From assembly GCA_034435955.1 (NCBI GenBank), contig DAOTWA010000062.1, positions 1 to 64,000 of the forward strand: a DNA stretch of 64,000 nucleotides. Reading direction: 5' to 3'. The notes beneath the pieces were generated by a model that had not been told where the DNA came from, did not search any database, and saw only the letters and a program-made list of their open reading frames with translations. The position numbers and the translations under genes were made by a program. The DNA comes from DAOTWA01 sp034435955 (GTDB lineage: Bacteria > Chloroflexota > Anaerolineae > Anaerolineales > Anaerolineaceae). Position 1 is the first letter of the stretch; every line of letters starts with the position of its first letter. Positions 45,595 through 54,199 of this stretch are shown in pieces.

Positions 45595-46749
45595 TTAATT
45601 CAAACGGTGAAGGATATGGGCGACCATATTCGAGCCGCTTCCGCCTATGTTTTGAGCCATTCCCCAACGGGCGCCTTCTACCTGCGTCTCTCCACACTCG
45701 CCACGCAGTTGCTGCACCACCTCAACGATCTGATAAATGCCCGTGGCACCGACCGGGTGTCCGCGCGCCTTCAACCCGCCGCGGGTGGCGATCGGGATGC
45801 GCCCTTTCAGACCGATCTCTCCTTCCAATGCCAATCTTGGTCCCTGGCCGCGCTCAGCGAAGCCGCATGATTCGAGCGATAAGGCAGCCATGATGGTGAA
45901 GGCGTCGTGCAGCTCGAAAAGATCAATGTCTTGCGGCCCGATGCCTGCCTGCTCGTAGGCCTGGCGGGCTGACTTTTCGGCCGCCGATAGCCATAAAGGA
46001 TCCTTGCGTCCATGCAGGGCCAGACTGTCCGTAGCGGAACCGGATCCAGCAACCACGATGCGCGCGTAGCCGCGATGGATTGCCTCTGCCGGCACAAGGA
46101 CGACTGCCGCAGCGCCGTCTCCCATTGGCGAAGCGTCAAAAAGATTGATCGGGTCGCAGATCATATCTGCGCGCTTGTACGTCTCGGCCTTTAATGGCTC
46201 ACGGAAACGGGCGAACGGATTATGCATTGCATTCGCGTGGGCGTTGATGGAGAAGGCAGCGAAATCTTCGTGCTTCCAACCGTATTCGTGCATATAACGG
46301 CGCATGGCCAGCGCATTGAGGGCCACGAAAGACAGGCCCATATCCACTTCCCAATCGGCGTCCGCCGCCGTGGCGAGCTGGGCGGTGATCTCCGCTGTGG
46401 GCGAATCGGTCATTTTCTCTACGCCGACCACCAGAGCGCTCTCTACCAATCCGGAGCCAACCGCCATGACCCCGCTGCGGAAGGCGGCCGCGCCAGATGA
46501 ACAGGCCGATTCCAGCTTGTATGCTTCGCTGTAGCGCATCCCGATCCAGTCGGCGATTTGGGCTCCGAGGTGCTGTTGGTGATTGGCCGAGCCGGACATC
46601 ATATTCGCGACATAAACCGCATCCACCGACTGCCGGCCTGCGTCGGCCAGAGCGGCCAAGGCAGCCTCGCCTGCCAGTTCGCGCAACGATTTTTCCCAAT
46701 GTTCGCCGATGATGGTCTGACCGATGCCAATGACGGCAACTTGGCGCAT
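45595..46749 (-). CDS. Thiolase family protein (SCP-x type)
   Basis: A 384-residue thiolase. The nucleophile is in ESACSSGAAA (about 82), HDAFT and RGGLKARGHPVGATG are present, but the second cysteine of classic thiolases (CGGG) is absent: the C-terminus reads NIGGSGSNMV. That is the SCP-x pattern, shared with enzymes that act on acyl-CoA with help from a DUF35-type partner. No such partner is encoded here. The start at 46749 follows GGAAAGGGA. A TATAAT lies at 46789-46784. Confidence 0.88.
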   Translation of the reverse strand: MRQVAVIGIGQTIIGEHWEKSLRELAGEAALAALADAGRQSVDAVYVANMMSGSANHQQHLGAQIADWIGMRYSEAYKLESACSSGAAAFRSGVMAVGSGLVESALVVGVEKMTDSPTAEITAQLATAADADWEVDMGLSFVALNALAMRRYMHEYGWKHEDFAAFSINAHANAMHNPFARFREPLKAETYKRADMICDPINLFDASPMGDGAAAVVLVPAEAIHRGYARIVVAGSGSATDSLALHGRKDPLWLSAAEKSARQAYEQAGIGPQDIDLFELHDAFTIMAALSLESCGFAERGQGPRLALEGEIGLKGRIPIATRGGLKARGHPVGATGIYQIVEVVQQLRGECGETQVEGARWGMAQNIGGSGSNMVAHILHRLN

Positions 46750-46783
46750 AGAATTTCCCTTTCCTTGGTGAAAGTCTGAGACC

Positions 46784-46789
46784 ATTATA
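46784..46789 (-). promoter_or_regulatory. Candidate -10 box for the thiolase gene
   Basis: TATAAT on the minus strand, 34 bases before the start codon at 46749. Confidence 0.4.
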
Positions 46790-46850
46790 CGATTTTGGTC
46801 TGTCAGGAGCTATCAGGTTTGGAAAAATCTTCGATCCCGTACAAGGAAAG

Positions 46851-46856
46851 TATAAT
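46851..46856 (+). promoter_or_regulatory. Candidate -10 box for the CapA-like gene
   Basis: TATAAT about 160 bases before the ATG at 47016. No good -35 box is seen. Confidence 0.3.
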
Positions 46857-47015
46857 GGATGCGGTTTGCAGTCAGACGGATCGGCGAGTGGCAAACCCTG
46901 TCGTTCATCCATTGCGGATGGAGGCGTGAACGGCGCCTGAGATATTTTTTGCCCATACTCGGGTAAATTTCGGTCTTGCGGTTGACACCAGAACCACAAT
47001 TGCATCGAGGCGATC

Positions 47016-48776
47016 ATGTTCCATCGAGTGTTTAAACCGTTTCGGCTTTCAGGTCTTGTATTTGTCCTGATTCTCTCTGCCTGTACCTCGCATGCGGAGA
47101 CACTATCGCCAGTGAATACGACGGGCAACGTATCTCAAAATCGTGGGTCAATGACGCAGCCGGCCACCTCCACACCTTTTCAGCCTTCTTCGTCCGAACC
47201 CCAGTCTTCGCCCACACCCCAACCCTCCCTATCTTCCGAGGGAAATCTAATGGTGTGGGTCGATTCGGCCGTCCCCGGCGTACTGCGCAATGTTCTATCT
47301 GGTAAGGCCGGCGTCGCCATGGCCGCCTCGCCGCAAGGTGCGAACCTGCAATTGTTGCCTCAGACGAAGGACGATCAGGGCTCCGAAGCTCTGCAAGTCA
47401 TCCAGTGGGTGTATGCGCTGACTGCCCCTTTTAACACGGTTACCGACGGAATAACCTCCTCGGATCTACGCGCAGCCTGGCAGGGTCAACCGCCGGAACC
47501 GTTTGGCGATTCGCCCATCCTGATGGATTCGTCCACTCTGGCGGTCTTCCGCGCTTTGTGGGGTCAGCCGGCGGAGGGCGCAGTGGCCGTACTGCCCGCC
47601 GACCAGCTTCTGGATTATGCCTGGCAGCATGCGCCCGCCTGGGCGATCCTGCCCTTCGAGGAGCTCGGGCCGCGCTGGAAGGTGCTGACGGTAGACGGAC
47701 AGTCGCCGCTGCATCGGGATTTCGATGCGGGAAAATACGCGCTCGCCGCCCGTTTCGTGCTTAAAGGTGCGCCGGAAGTTGCCGCACGCCTGCAAAACGC
47801 GCTGGGTCTCGCGTCGGATGCGGCCATCCTGCCGGCCACCAATCGCGATCCTGGCAAGCTGACCGTTTTGGTCATGACCGGCGTGACCGCTCTGGTGCGC
47901 GCCACCGCTGCAAAGATGGAACAGCGGGGTATCGATTATCCTGCTCAGGATATCGGCGCTTGGCTGCGCGATGCTGATTTAACGCACATCTCGAATGAGG
48001 TCCCTTTTGATCCAAACTGTCCAAAACCGGACCCCCTTCAAGCCACCCTGCAGTTTTGCAGCGATCCCGCTTACATCAAACTGCTCCAAGACGTGGGCAC
48101 CGACATTGTCGAGCTGACCGGCAACCACCTCGAAGACTACGGCCCCGATGCCGCGCTCTACACCCTGAATTTGTACAAACAGGAAGGCTGGAAAACCTAC
48201 GGCGGCGGTGCCAATCTTGCGCAGTCGCGTCAGCCTGCCCTGGTGGAGCATAACGGCAATCGTCTTGCATTTCTGGGCTGTAATCCGGTCGGGCCCGCCA
48301 GCGACTGGGCGACCGATTCGCAGCCTGGTTCGACCCCGTGTGACTTCGCCCTGATGGAATCCCAAATCGCCGATCTGCGGGCCTCAGGCTATCTGCCCAT
48401 TGTTACCTTCCAGTACAACGAATACTACCAATTCGCACCTTCTGAAACCCAGGTACGCGACTTCCATGCCATGGCCAAGGCGGGAGCGGTGATCGTCAGC
48501 GGCAGCCAGGCGCATTTTCCTCAGGCGATGGGATTTCTGGGCGACAGTTTCATCCATTATGGTCTGGGTAATCTCTTTTTCGATCAGATGGATTACCCGG
48601 TGGTCGGTACGCGGCGCGAATTCATCGACCGGCACGTGTTTTATGATGGCCGCTACATCGGCACCGAGCTGCTGACCGCCATGTTGGAAGACTACGCTCG
48701 CCCGCGTCCAATGACTCCCGCCGAACGGCAATCCCTGCTGCAGGATGTCTTCGCGGTGAGTGATTGGGCGCGATAA
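47016..48776 (+). CDS. CapA-family lipoprotein with degenerate metallophosphatase site
   Basis: A 586-residue lipoprotein. Its signal ends in LILSAC (Cys23), followed by a Ser/Pro/Thr linker. Residues 75-285 resemble a solute-binding fold. The CapA (PgsA-like) domain runs from about 288 to 565: LVMTGVTALVR, SNEVPF, ELTGNHLEDYG, SGSQAHFPQ, HYGLGNLFFDQ. In active-looking members the corresponding motifs are GD, an HWG near IVTF and GHHPH. Here several metal-ligand positions are changed, so it may bind rather than hydrolyse. GAGG precedes the ATG. Confidence 0.82.
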   Translation: MFHRVFKPFRLSGLVFVLILSACTSHAETLSPVNTTGNVSQNRGSMTQPATSTPFQPSSSEPQSSPTPQPSLSSEGNLMVWVDSAVPGVLRNVLSGKAGVAMAASPQGANLQLLPQTKDDQGSEALQVIQWVYALTAPFNTVTDGITSSDLRAAWQGQPPEPFGDSPILMDSSTLAVFRALWGQPAEGAVAVLPADQLLDYAWQHAPAWAILPFEELGPRWKVLTVDGQSPLHRDFDAGKYALAARFVLKGAPEVAARLQNALGLASDAAILPATNRDPGKLTVLVMTGVTALVRATAAKMEQRGIDYPAQDIGAWLRDADLTHISNEVPFDPNCPKPDPLQATLQFCSDPAYIKLLQDVGTDIVELTGNHLEDYGPDAALYTLNLYKQEGWKTYGGGANLAQSRQPALVEHNGNRLAFLGCNPVGPASDWATDSQPGSTPCDFALMESQIADLRASGYLPIVTFQYNEYYQFAPSETQVRDFHAMAKAGAVIVSGSQAHFPQAMGFLGDSFIHYGLGNLFFDQMDYPVVGTRREFIDRHVFYDGRYIGTELLTAMLEDYARPRPMTPAERQSLLQDVFAVSDWAR

Positions 48777-48799
48777 TCCTGCCCATGCGGAGATGCAGT

Positions 48800-49435
48800 A
48801 TGCAGATTTACGACATATCCCTTACCCTTTCCCCCAATCTGCCTGTCTGGCCGGGAGATCCGGCCTTCCAGGTTGAGAAAGTTGCCGAGATTGGCAAAGA
48901 TTCAGATGCCGATGTTTCCGCCCTGTGGATGAGCGCCCATACCGGCACTCACGTTGATGCGCCAGCCCATTTTATCGCTGGCGCCGCTACGGTTGAATCT
49001 CTCGATTTGAGTGTTCTGGTCGGGAGCGCATTGGTGGTTTCCATACCGGGCGAGGTCAGCCGCATCGATGCAGAAACGATCGAAGATTTATTGCCGGCGG
49101 CACCACCGCCGCGTGTATTGTTTAAGACTCGCAACTCCCGCCTATGGGAGCAGCAGGTCGCCTCGTTCAAGCAAGATTTTGTGGCCATTGATGAGAGCGG
49201 CGCGAAAGCACTGCTCGAACGCGGCGTTCGCCTGGTTGGCGTGGATTACCTTTCGGTGGCTCCTTTTCGCGAGGGGAAGCCAACCCACCGGATATTGCTG
49301 GGCGCCGGAGTGGTCCTTCTGGAAGGCCTCGATCTTTCGGCGGTCGCTCCCGGGCAATATGATCTGTACTGCCTGCCGCTGAAGATTGCAAAAGCGGAAG
49401 GTGCGCCTGCGCGGGCAATATTGGTCAAACCATAA
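48800..49435 (+). CDS. Cyclase-family (kynurenine formamidase-like) metal hydrolase
   Basis: A 211-residue protein. YDISLTLSPNLPVWPGD opens the fold and HTGTHVDAPAHF (about 48-59) is the metal-binding signature of the cyclase/formamidase family. VDYLSVAP and the HRILLGAGVVLLEGLDL segment follow. Members hydrolyse formylkynurenine or similar amides and esters; the substrate here is unknown and no kynurenine genes are nearby. The start at 48800 follows GGAG; an in-frame codon at 48764 overlaps the CapA gene. Confidence 0.88.
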   Translation: MQIYDISLTLSPNLPVWPGDPAFQVEKVAEIGKDSDADVSALWMSAHTGTHVDAPAHFIAGAATVESLDLSVLVGSALVVSIPGEVSRIDAETIEDLLPAAPPPRVLFKTRNSRLWEQQVASFKQDFVAIDESGAKALLERGVRLVGVDYLSVAPFREGKPTHRILLGAGVVLLEGLDLSAVAPGQYDLYCLPLKIAKAEGAPARAILVKP

Positions 49436-49449
49436 AAAATGGGTGGCCT

Positions 49450-50226
49450 TCAGTAAGGGGCAATCAGGGTGTAACCGCCGTCGATCACGATCACCTGACC
49501 GCGGATCATCCACGCGTCTGGCGAGCACAGGAAAGCCACCACCCGGGCCACATCCTCCGATGTGACCATCCGTCCGGCGGGAGTGGCGGCGGTCAGGCGC
49601 TCGAATATTCCCGGGTCGTGCATTGCTCTGAAATGTTGCAACGCATCGGTGGCCACCATTCCGGGTGAGACTGCATTGACGACGATGTTGCGCGGCGCCA
49701 GTTCGACGGCCAGATAGCGCGTGAGCGCCTCCAGAGCCGCCTTGCTCGCCCCCACCGCAACATAATCCGGCAGAACCCGCCCCGCTCCAGGACTCGAAAT
49801 GCTGACAATGGCGCCGCCACCGCGCTTCTCCATTAATGGCACCGCCTTTTGGGCGGCAAACAGCAGTGTACGGGCGTTGATATTCATCGTGCCGTCCCAA
49901 CCGCTGATTTTCTGCTCCATGGCCGGGCGGTTGAAGCCGATGGCTGCGCTGTGCACCAGAATGTCCAGGCCATCAAAGGCTTCCTCCACCTGGCGAAACA
50001 GCCGTTCGAGATCCTCCGGCTTGCCGACGTTGGCCCGTACCACCAACGCACGCCGACCCATACTGCGGATCGAATCACCCACTTCATCGGCGGGGGCCTG
50101 GTTGTGGACATAATTGATGATTACATCGGCGCCCAGATGGGCCAGGTGCAGGGCAATGGCGCGCCCGATACCGCGCCCTGAACCGGTCACCAGGGCGATT
50201 TTACCGGCAAAAGGCTGTCCGTTCAC
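49450..50226 (-). CDS. fabL: Enoyl-acyl-carrier-protein reductase III (FabL-type)
   Basis: A 258-residue short-chain dehydrogenase. TGSGRGIGRAIA binds NADPH. The catalytic residues are spaced YX6K (DYVAVGASKAAL), the hallmark of enoyl-ACP reductases, not the YX3K of FabG. SKAALEALTRYLAVELAPRN, DALQHF and TPAGRMV closely follow the FabL pattern of Bacillus. FabL reduces the enoyl bond in the last step of each fatty acid elongation cycle. It lies with a DUF309 gene and away from any fab cluster. It ends 15 bases from the convergent cyclase gene. Confidence 0.85.
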   Translation of the reverse strand: MNGQPFAGKIALVTGSGRGIGRAIALHLAHLGADVIINYVHNQAPADEVGDSIRSMGRRALVVRANVGKPEDLERLFRQVEEAFDGLDILVHSAAIGFNRPAMEQKISGWDGTMNINARTLLFAAQKAVPLMEKRGGGAIVSISSPGAGRVLPDYVAVGASKAALEALTRYLAVELAPRNIVVNAVSPGMVATDALQHFRAMHDPGIFERLTAATPAGRMVTSEDVARVVAFLCSPDAWMIRGQVIVIDGGYTLIAPY

Positions 50227-50230
50227 CTCA

Positions 50231-50656
50231 TCACACCTCCCCTGGGTCTACCAGATGGATCGGTCTGAACATGGCGGCGTCCAGCTCGCTGATGTGATCG
50301 GGTCCGAGGCGTTTTATGGCCGCTTCGATCGCTAGGAAGTCCCGGCGCAGGCTGCCCAGGTCTATCCCGCGGCAAATGTCTGGGAAAGGTGCCAGCCAGC
50401 GCCGGCAGCGCAGCAGCATTTTGCGCGCACCCTCGTAATTCCCGCGCCGGGCGTGGTAATACGCAACGGCAACTTGCAGAATACCGCGGTAAAGATTGCG
50501 CACCGGCCCTGTTTCCTGGCGCCAGGCGTTTTCCAGCTCTTCGTGCGCCTCGAAATAATCCCCGGCGTTAAATAGTTCGATGCCGCGCAGGGCCAATGGG
50601 TGCAGCGGCGCGCGGCATTCCGGGTCATCGATTGCTGCGCTCGTTGAACTGCTCAT
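50231..50656 (-). CDS. DUF309 family protein
   Basis: A 141-residue helical protein with the DUF309 signature ALRGIELFNAGDYFEAHEELENAWR, then LYRGILQVAVAYYHARRGNYEGA. The function of the family is unknown. Its start codon overlaps the stop of the Gmad2 lipoprotein gene (ATGA), and it ends four bases before fabL, so the three genes probably form one operon. Confidence 0.85.
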   Translation of the reverse strand: MSSSTSAAIDDPECRAPLHPLALRGIELFNAGDYFEAHEELENAWRQETGPVRNLYRGILQVAVAYYHARRGNYEGARKMLLRCRRWLAPFPDICRGIDLGSLRRDFLAIEAAIKRLGPDHISELDAAMFRPIHLVDPGEV

Positions 50657-51582
50657 GGAGCAAGAGCAACCAAAACGCTGTTCAAATGGGTGAGACCCCC
50701 ATCGCGCGGGGAGAGGCTGTATACCGCCAGTCTGGCTTGGACCGGTTGGGAGATCTGATAGGCCAGCGCCCCATTGAACGGCCCTGCCTGTCCTACATCT
50801 GGCGAATTCAGGTGGATTGTGCCTTGAGCAATGATGTTATCTTCCGTGCCGCACACCGGATCGGGTGTGCCGCTGCCGCCTTCCCCGCACAGCTTCACAT
50901 TCAGCACGCCTTCGAAGACGTACCCGGCGTAACCGCTGAATTCGAGATTGCCGCCGCTCACCGTTTCCCCTGCCGATGGCGAGAAAATGGCGATTTTCTC
51001 CGTCGCCAGGTCTGAAGGCGACTTCAAATCGGCTGCACCCGAAGCCAGCAGAGTAACTTCGACGCTGTTCAGGTGCAGGATACCGCCGTCGCGTGCGCTG
51101 ATGTCGCTGACCGTGATGCGCCCGGGCTGCTCGTTGGGCGTGGTGAAGCGAACATCGGCGCTGAACGGCCCGCGTTGGCCAGCCTCCGTTTGGATTTGTG
51201 CGGAAGTTGCTGCGATCGTCTGGTTATTTTCACCGCTGATAAGTACCTGCAGACTTTGCTCGAAGGTCGGATTGCTTTCCCCCGAAACATGCAATGGAGA
51301 AACTATCCGTGAGGCTGGTCCCGGTTCGTGGATCAGGATGGCCTCCGGCGGCAGAGCTGGCGGGGCTTCGGTTGGCGCCTGCTCGGCCGGATAGGCCGTC
51401 GCTGCGCTTACCGGCGTCACCAGAACCACATCCGGTTGAGTGGGTGCCGGGTATGATGAAGTCGGCCCGCCTGCTGTGGGACTGGGGAGGTCGGGGCCGG
51501 GGACGGTCTTCGGCGCAGACGCTGCGCAGGCGGATAAAAGGACAGGGATCAACAGGTGTGCAAGCAATCGGTGGGCATTCAT
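50653..51582 (-). CDS. Lipoprotein with two Gmad2-type immunoglobulin-like domains
   Basis: A 309-residue lipoprotein. The signal ends in LLSAC (Cys19) and a Pro/Thr-rich linker reaches about residue 80. Two similar domains follow, each opening with IL/IFxPxxxxxVxxPLxxSG and closing with SxRDGGxxHLNSV, the mark of the Gmad2 domain first seen in spore-germination proteins. No enzymatic site is visible; a surface-binding role is likely. The start at 51582 follows GGAGA. The -10 box TATAAT lies at 51607-51602. Confidence 0.8.
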   Translation of the reverse strand: MNAHRLLAHLLIPVLLSACAASAPKTVPGPDLPSPTAGGPTSSYPAPTQPDVVLVTPVSAATAYPAEQAPTEAPPALPPEAILIHEPGPASRIVSPLHVSGESNPTFEQSLQVLISGENNQTIAATSAQIQTEAGQRGPFSADVRFTTPNEQPGRITVSDISARDGGILHLNSVEVTLLASGAADLKSPSDLATEKIAIFSPSAGETVSGGNLEFSGYAGYVFEGVLNVKLCGEGGSGTPDPVCGTEDNIIAQGTIHLNSPDVGQAGPFNGALAYQISQPVQARLAVYSLSPRDGGLTHLNSVLVALAP

Positions 51583-51601
51583 ATCTTCTCCTATCGAAAA
51601 G

Positions 51602-51607
51602 ATTATA
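51602..51607 (-). promoter_or_regulatory. -10 box of the Gmad2 lipoprotein-DUF309-fabL operon
   Basis: TATAAT on the minus strand, 19 bases before the start codon, leaving a leader of about 13 bases that still holds the GGAGA ribosome site. Confidence 0.5.
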
Positions 51608-51707
51608 GCATGCGTATGAATTAAAATTATTGTGGTAGGATACAACTGCACACCTGAAGATCATCTTCTCCAATCTGATTGTCTGAAGGCTTCCACATGA
51701 GGATGAT

Positions 51708-53057
51708 ATGTTCGATTTATCCGATGATGAGATACTGCCCCTTTCCCTGAAGCATAATTTTTGGACCTGGTCAGCGCAGGCTAAGGTGGAACCTATCCCG
51801 GTCGTACGAGCCAAGGGGGTGTATTTCTGGGACACCTCCGGCAAGCGTTACCTGGACCTCAATTCAATGACCATGTGCGTCAACATCGGCCACGGCGATG
51901 AGCGCGTTGTTGAGGCGATCGCTGCCCAGGCGCGCGAACTTGCCTTCGCGGCACCCGCCATGGCCACCCGTCCACGAGCCCTGCTGGGTAAGCTGTTGAA
52001 TGAGATCGTACCGCCCGGCTTGACGAAATACCTTTATACGTTGGGCGGGGCCGACGCCAATGAAAACGCCATCAAACTGGCGCGCGCCTATACCGAGCGG
52101 CCGAAAATTCTATCCCGCTACCGCTCCTATCATGGCGCCACCTACGGCGCTATCGCCGCCACCGGTGATCCGCGCCGTGTGGCCTGGGAGCCGCTGGTCA
52201 TGCCCGGCGTGGTGCACTTTCTTGACCCCTACCGTTACCGTTCCACCTTCCACCGCACCAACCCGGACATCCCAGAGGAGGAATTTACCCGGGATTATCT
52301 CAACCATCTCGAGGAAATCATTCAGTACGAGGGCCCCGAGACCATTGCGGCTATCCTGCTTGAGCCGGTGACCGGCACGAACGGGGTCATCGTGCCGCCA
52401 AAGGGTTATCTTTCCGGGGTGCGCACGCTATGCGATCGCTATGGCATCCTGCTGATTTGCGACGAAGTGATGAGCGGCTTTGGCCGCACAGGCAAATGGT
52501 TCGCCGTCCAACATTGGGACGTAATCCCCGACTTGATGACCATGGCAAAAGGGCTGACTTCGGCCTACGCGCCTCTGGGAGCCGTGGCGATGAAACCCGA
52601 GATCGCTGCTGCCTTCGACGAGCGCGTCTACCAAGGTGGATTGACGTACAACGGCCATCCGGTCTCCTTGGCTGCGGCCATCGCCAATATTCAAGTCATC
52701 CGTGAAGACAGGCTGGTCGAGCACGCTGCAGAGACCGGGGAAGTCATGGCCGACATGCTCCAGGAACTGCTCACACGCCATCCCTCTGTCGGCGAGGTGC
52801 GCTCGATCGGGCTCTTTGCTGCCATCGAGCTGGTGCGTGACCGCAACACCAGGGAACCGATGGCTCCATATGGTGGCACCAGTCCCGAGATGGCAGCCCT
52901 GCGGAAGTACCTGCTGGAGCATGGCGTGTTCGTATATACGCACTGGCACACAATTTTGATCATCCCGCCGCTCATCATCACCCCCGAGCAGTTGGCTGAA
53001 GGTTTTGCCGTCATCGAAGCTGCCCTGGAGATCACCGATAAAGCCGTGCGAAGTTGA
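51708..53057 (+). CDS. Class III pyridoxal-phosphate aminotransferase
   Basis: A 449-residue enzyme. YFWDTSGKRYLDLNSM, GGADANENAIKLARAYT, SRYRSYHGATYGA, ICDEVMSGFGRTGKWF and the PLP lysine in MAKGLTSAYAPLG (about 283) are class III landmarks. The form resembles omega-amino acid:pyruvate or taurine:pyruvate transaminases more than ornithine or GABA enzymes, but the donor is not certain. It is monocistronic between a divergent lipoprotein operon and trxB. Confidence 0.9.
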   Translation: MFDLSDDEILPLSLKHNFWTWSAQAKVEPIPVVRAKGVYFWDTSGKRYLDLNSMTMCVNIGHGDERVVEAIAAQARELAFAAPAMATRPRALLGKLLNEIVPPGLTKYLYTLGGADANENAIKLARAYTERPKILSRYRSYHGATYGAIAATGDPRRVAWEPLVMPGVVHFLDPYRYRSTFHRTNPDIPEEEFTRDYLNHLEEIIQYEGPETIAAILLEPVTGTNGVIVPPKGYLSGVRTLCDRYGILLICDEVMSGFGRTGKWFAVQHWDVIPDLMTMAKGLTSAYAPLGAVAMKPEIAAAFDERVYQGGLTYNGHPVSLAAAIANIQVIREDRLVEHAAETGEVMADMLQELLTRHPSVGEVRSIGLFAAIELVRDRNTREPMAPYGGTSPEMAALRKYLLEHGVFVYTHWHTILIIPPLIITPEQLAEGFAVIEAALEITDKAVRS

Positions 53058-53160
53058 AATCAAAAGATATTGACATACTTCTAATGTAACATTCCGCCAT
53101 AGAAAGCCATCTAATAAAAGGTTGGAACCACATCAATCATCCTTTGAGGAGCGAGCGATC

Positions 53161-54129
53161 ATGGAGTTTAGTTTTTCAGGCGCGTCAAGATCAAAGAAAA
53201 ATGTCGAGCCAGAAGAAGTCAAGGTGCTTGTGTTGGGGTCGGGGCCGGCTGGATATTCGGCCGCGCTGTATGCCGCGCGCGCTGAGTTGCAGCCTGTCCT
53301 GCTTACCGGCAATGACCTGGGCGGTCAGGCCGCGCTGACCTACACCATCGAAAATTACCCCGGTTTCCCCGATGGAGTGGGGGGGAGCGAGCTGGGCGAG
53401 CTGTTCCAGAAGCAGGCTGAGCGCTTCGGTGCGCGCATCATTATGGACACGGCCACTTCCGTCGACCTGTCCAGGCGGCCTTTCAGGGTGCAATCCTATA
53501 ACGGTGAATATCTGGCTCACTCTCTGATCATCGCCACCGGCGCCACTCCCAACCATCTGAACGTGCCTGGCGAGACCGAACTGACTGGGCGGGGCGTCTC
53601 GTATTGCGCCACATGCGATGGCTGGTTCTTCAAGGAAAAGAAAGTCGTGGTGGTTGGTGGTGGAGACAGCGCTCTGGAAGAAGGGCTCTTTGTCACCCGC
53701 TTTGCCACCAGCGTGACCATCATTCATCGCCGGGATGAGCTGCGCGCAGGCGCCATTCTGCAAAAACGCGCCCGCGAGAATCCGAAGGTGAACTTCATCT
53801 GGAACACCGTGGTGACGGAGATAATCGGTGATGGGGCGGTCAGATCGGTCCGTCTGCGCGACGTGAAAACCGGAGCGGTGCGCGAGTTCGAAACGGATGG
53901 CGTATTCATCTTCATCGGCCATACGCCAAATAGTGAAATATTTAAAGGTCAGCTGGACATTGACGAGCGCGGGTATATCAAGGTGGATCATCTGATGCGC
54001 ACCAACGTGCCGGGTGTCTATGCGGCCGGTGAGGTGGCCGATCCACACTTCCGTCAGGTGGTGACCTCGGCGGGCATGGGCGCCGCCGCGGCCATGCAGG
54101 CGATTAAGTTCCTGGAGCAGGACGAGTAA
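53161..54129 (+). CDS. trxB: Thioredoxin reductase
   Basis: A 322-residue flavoprotein. VLGSGPAGYSAALYAAR binds FAD, SYCATCDGWFF holds the redox-active CXXC (about 145), VVGGGDSALEEGLF binds NADPH and GVYAAGEVADPHFRQ is the second FAD motif. It passes electrons from NADPH to thioredoxin. The start at 53161 follows GAGGAG; a longer frame from 53122 is less likely. The N-terminus carries about 20 extra residues before the Rossmann fold. It ends at a hairpin terminator. Confidence 0.92.
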   Translation: MEFSFSGASRSKKNVEPEEVKVLVLGSGPAGYSAALYAARAELQPVLLTGNDLGGQAALTYTIENYPGFPDGVGGSELGELFQKQAERFGARIIMDTATSVDLSRRPFRVQSYNGEYLAHSLIIATGATPNHLNVPGETELTGRGVSYCATCDGWFFKEKKVVVVGGGDSALEEGLFVTRFATSVTIIHRRDELRAGAILQKRARENPKVNFIWNTVVTEIIGDGAVRSVRLRDVKTGAVREFETDGVFIFIGHTPNSEIFKGQLDIDERGYIKVDHLMRTNVPGVYAAGEVADPHFRQVVTSAGMGAAAAMQAIKFLEQDE

Positions 54130-54147
54130 TCCTGGAGAAAGCTGAAA

Positions 54148-54179
54148 AAGGCCTTGCGGTTCTCACCCCGCAAGGCCTT
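54148..54179. terminator. Bidirectional terminator between trxB and the LysM gene
   Basis: A perfect 12-base-pair inverted repeat, AAGGCCTTGCGG with CCGCAAGGCCTT, with an eight-base loop. An A tract precedes it and short T-rich sequence follows, so it can end both convergent genes. Confidence 0.8.
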
Positions 54180-54199
54180 CGAATTTAACCATTTCTAAT

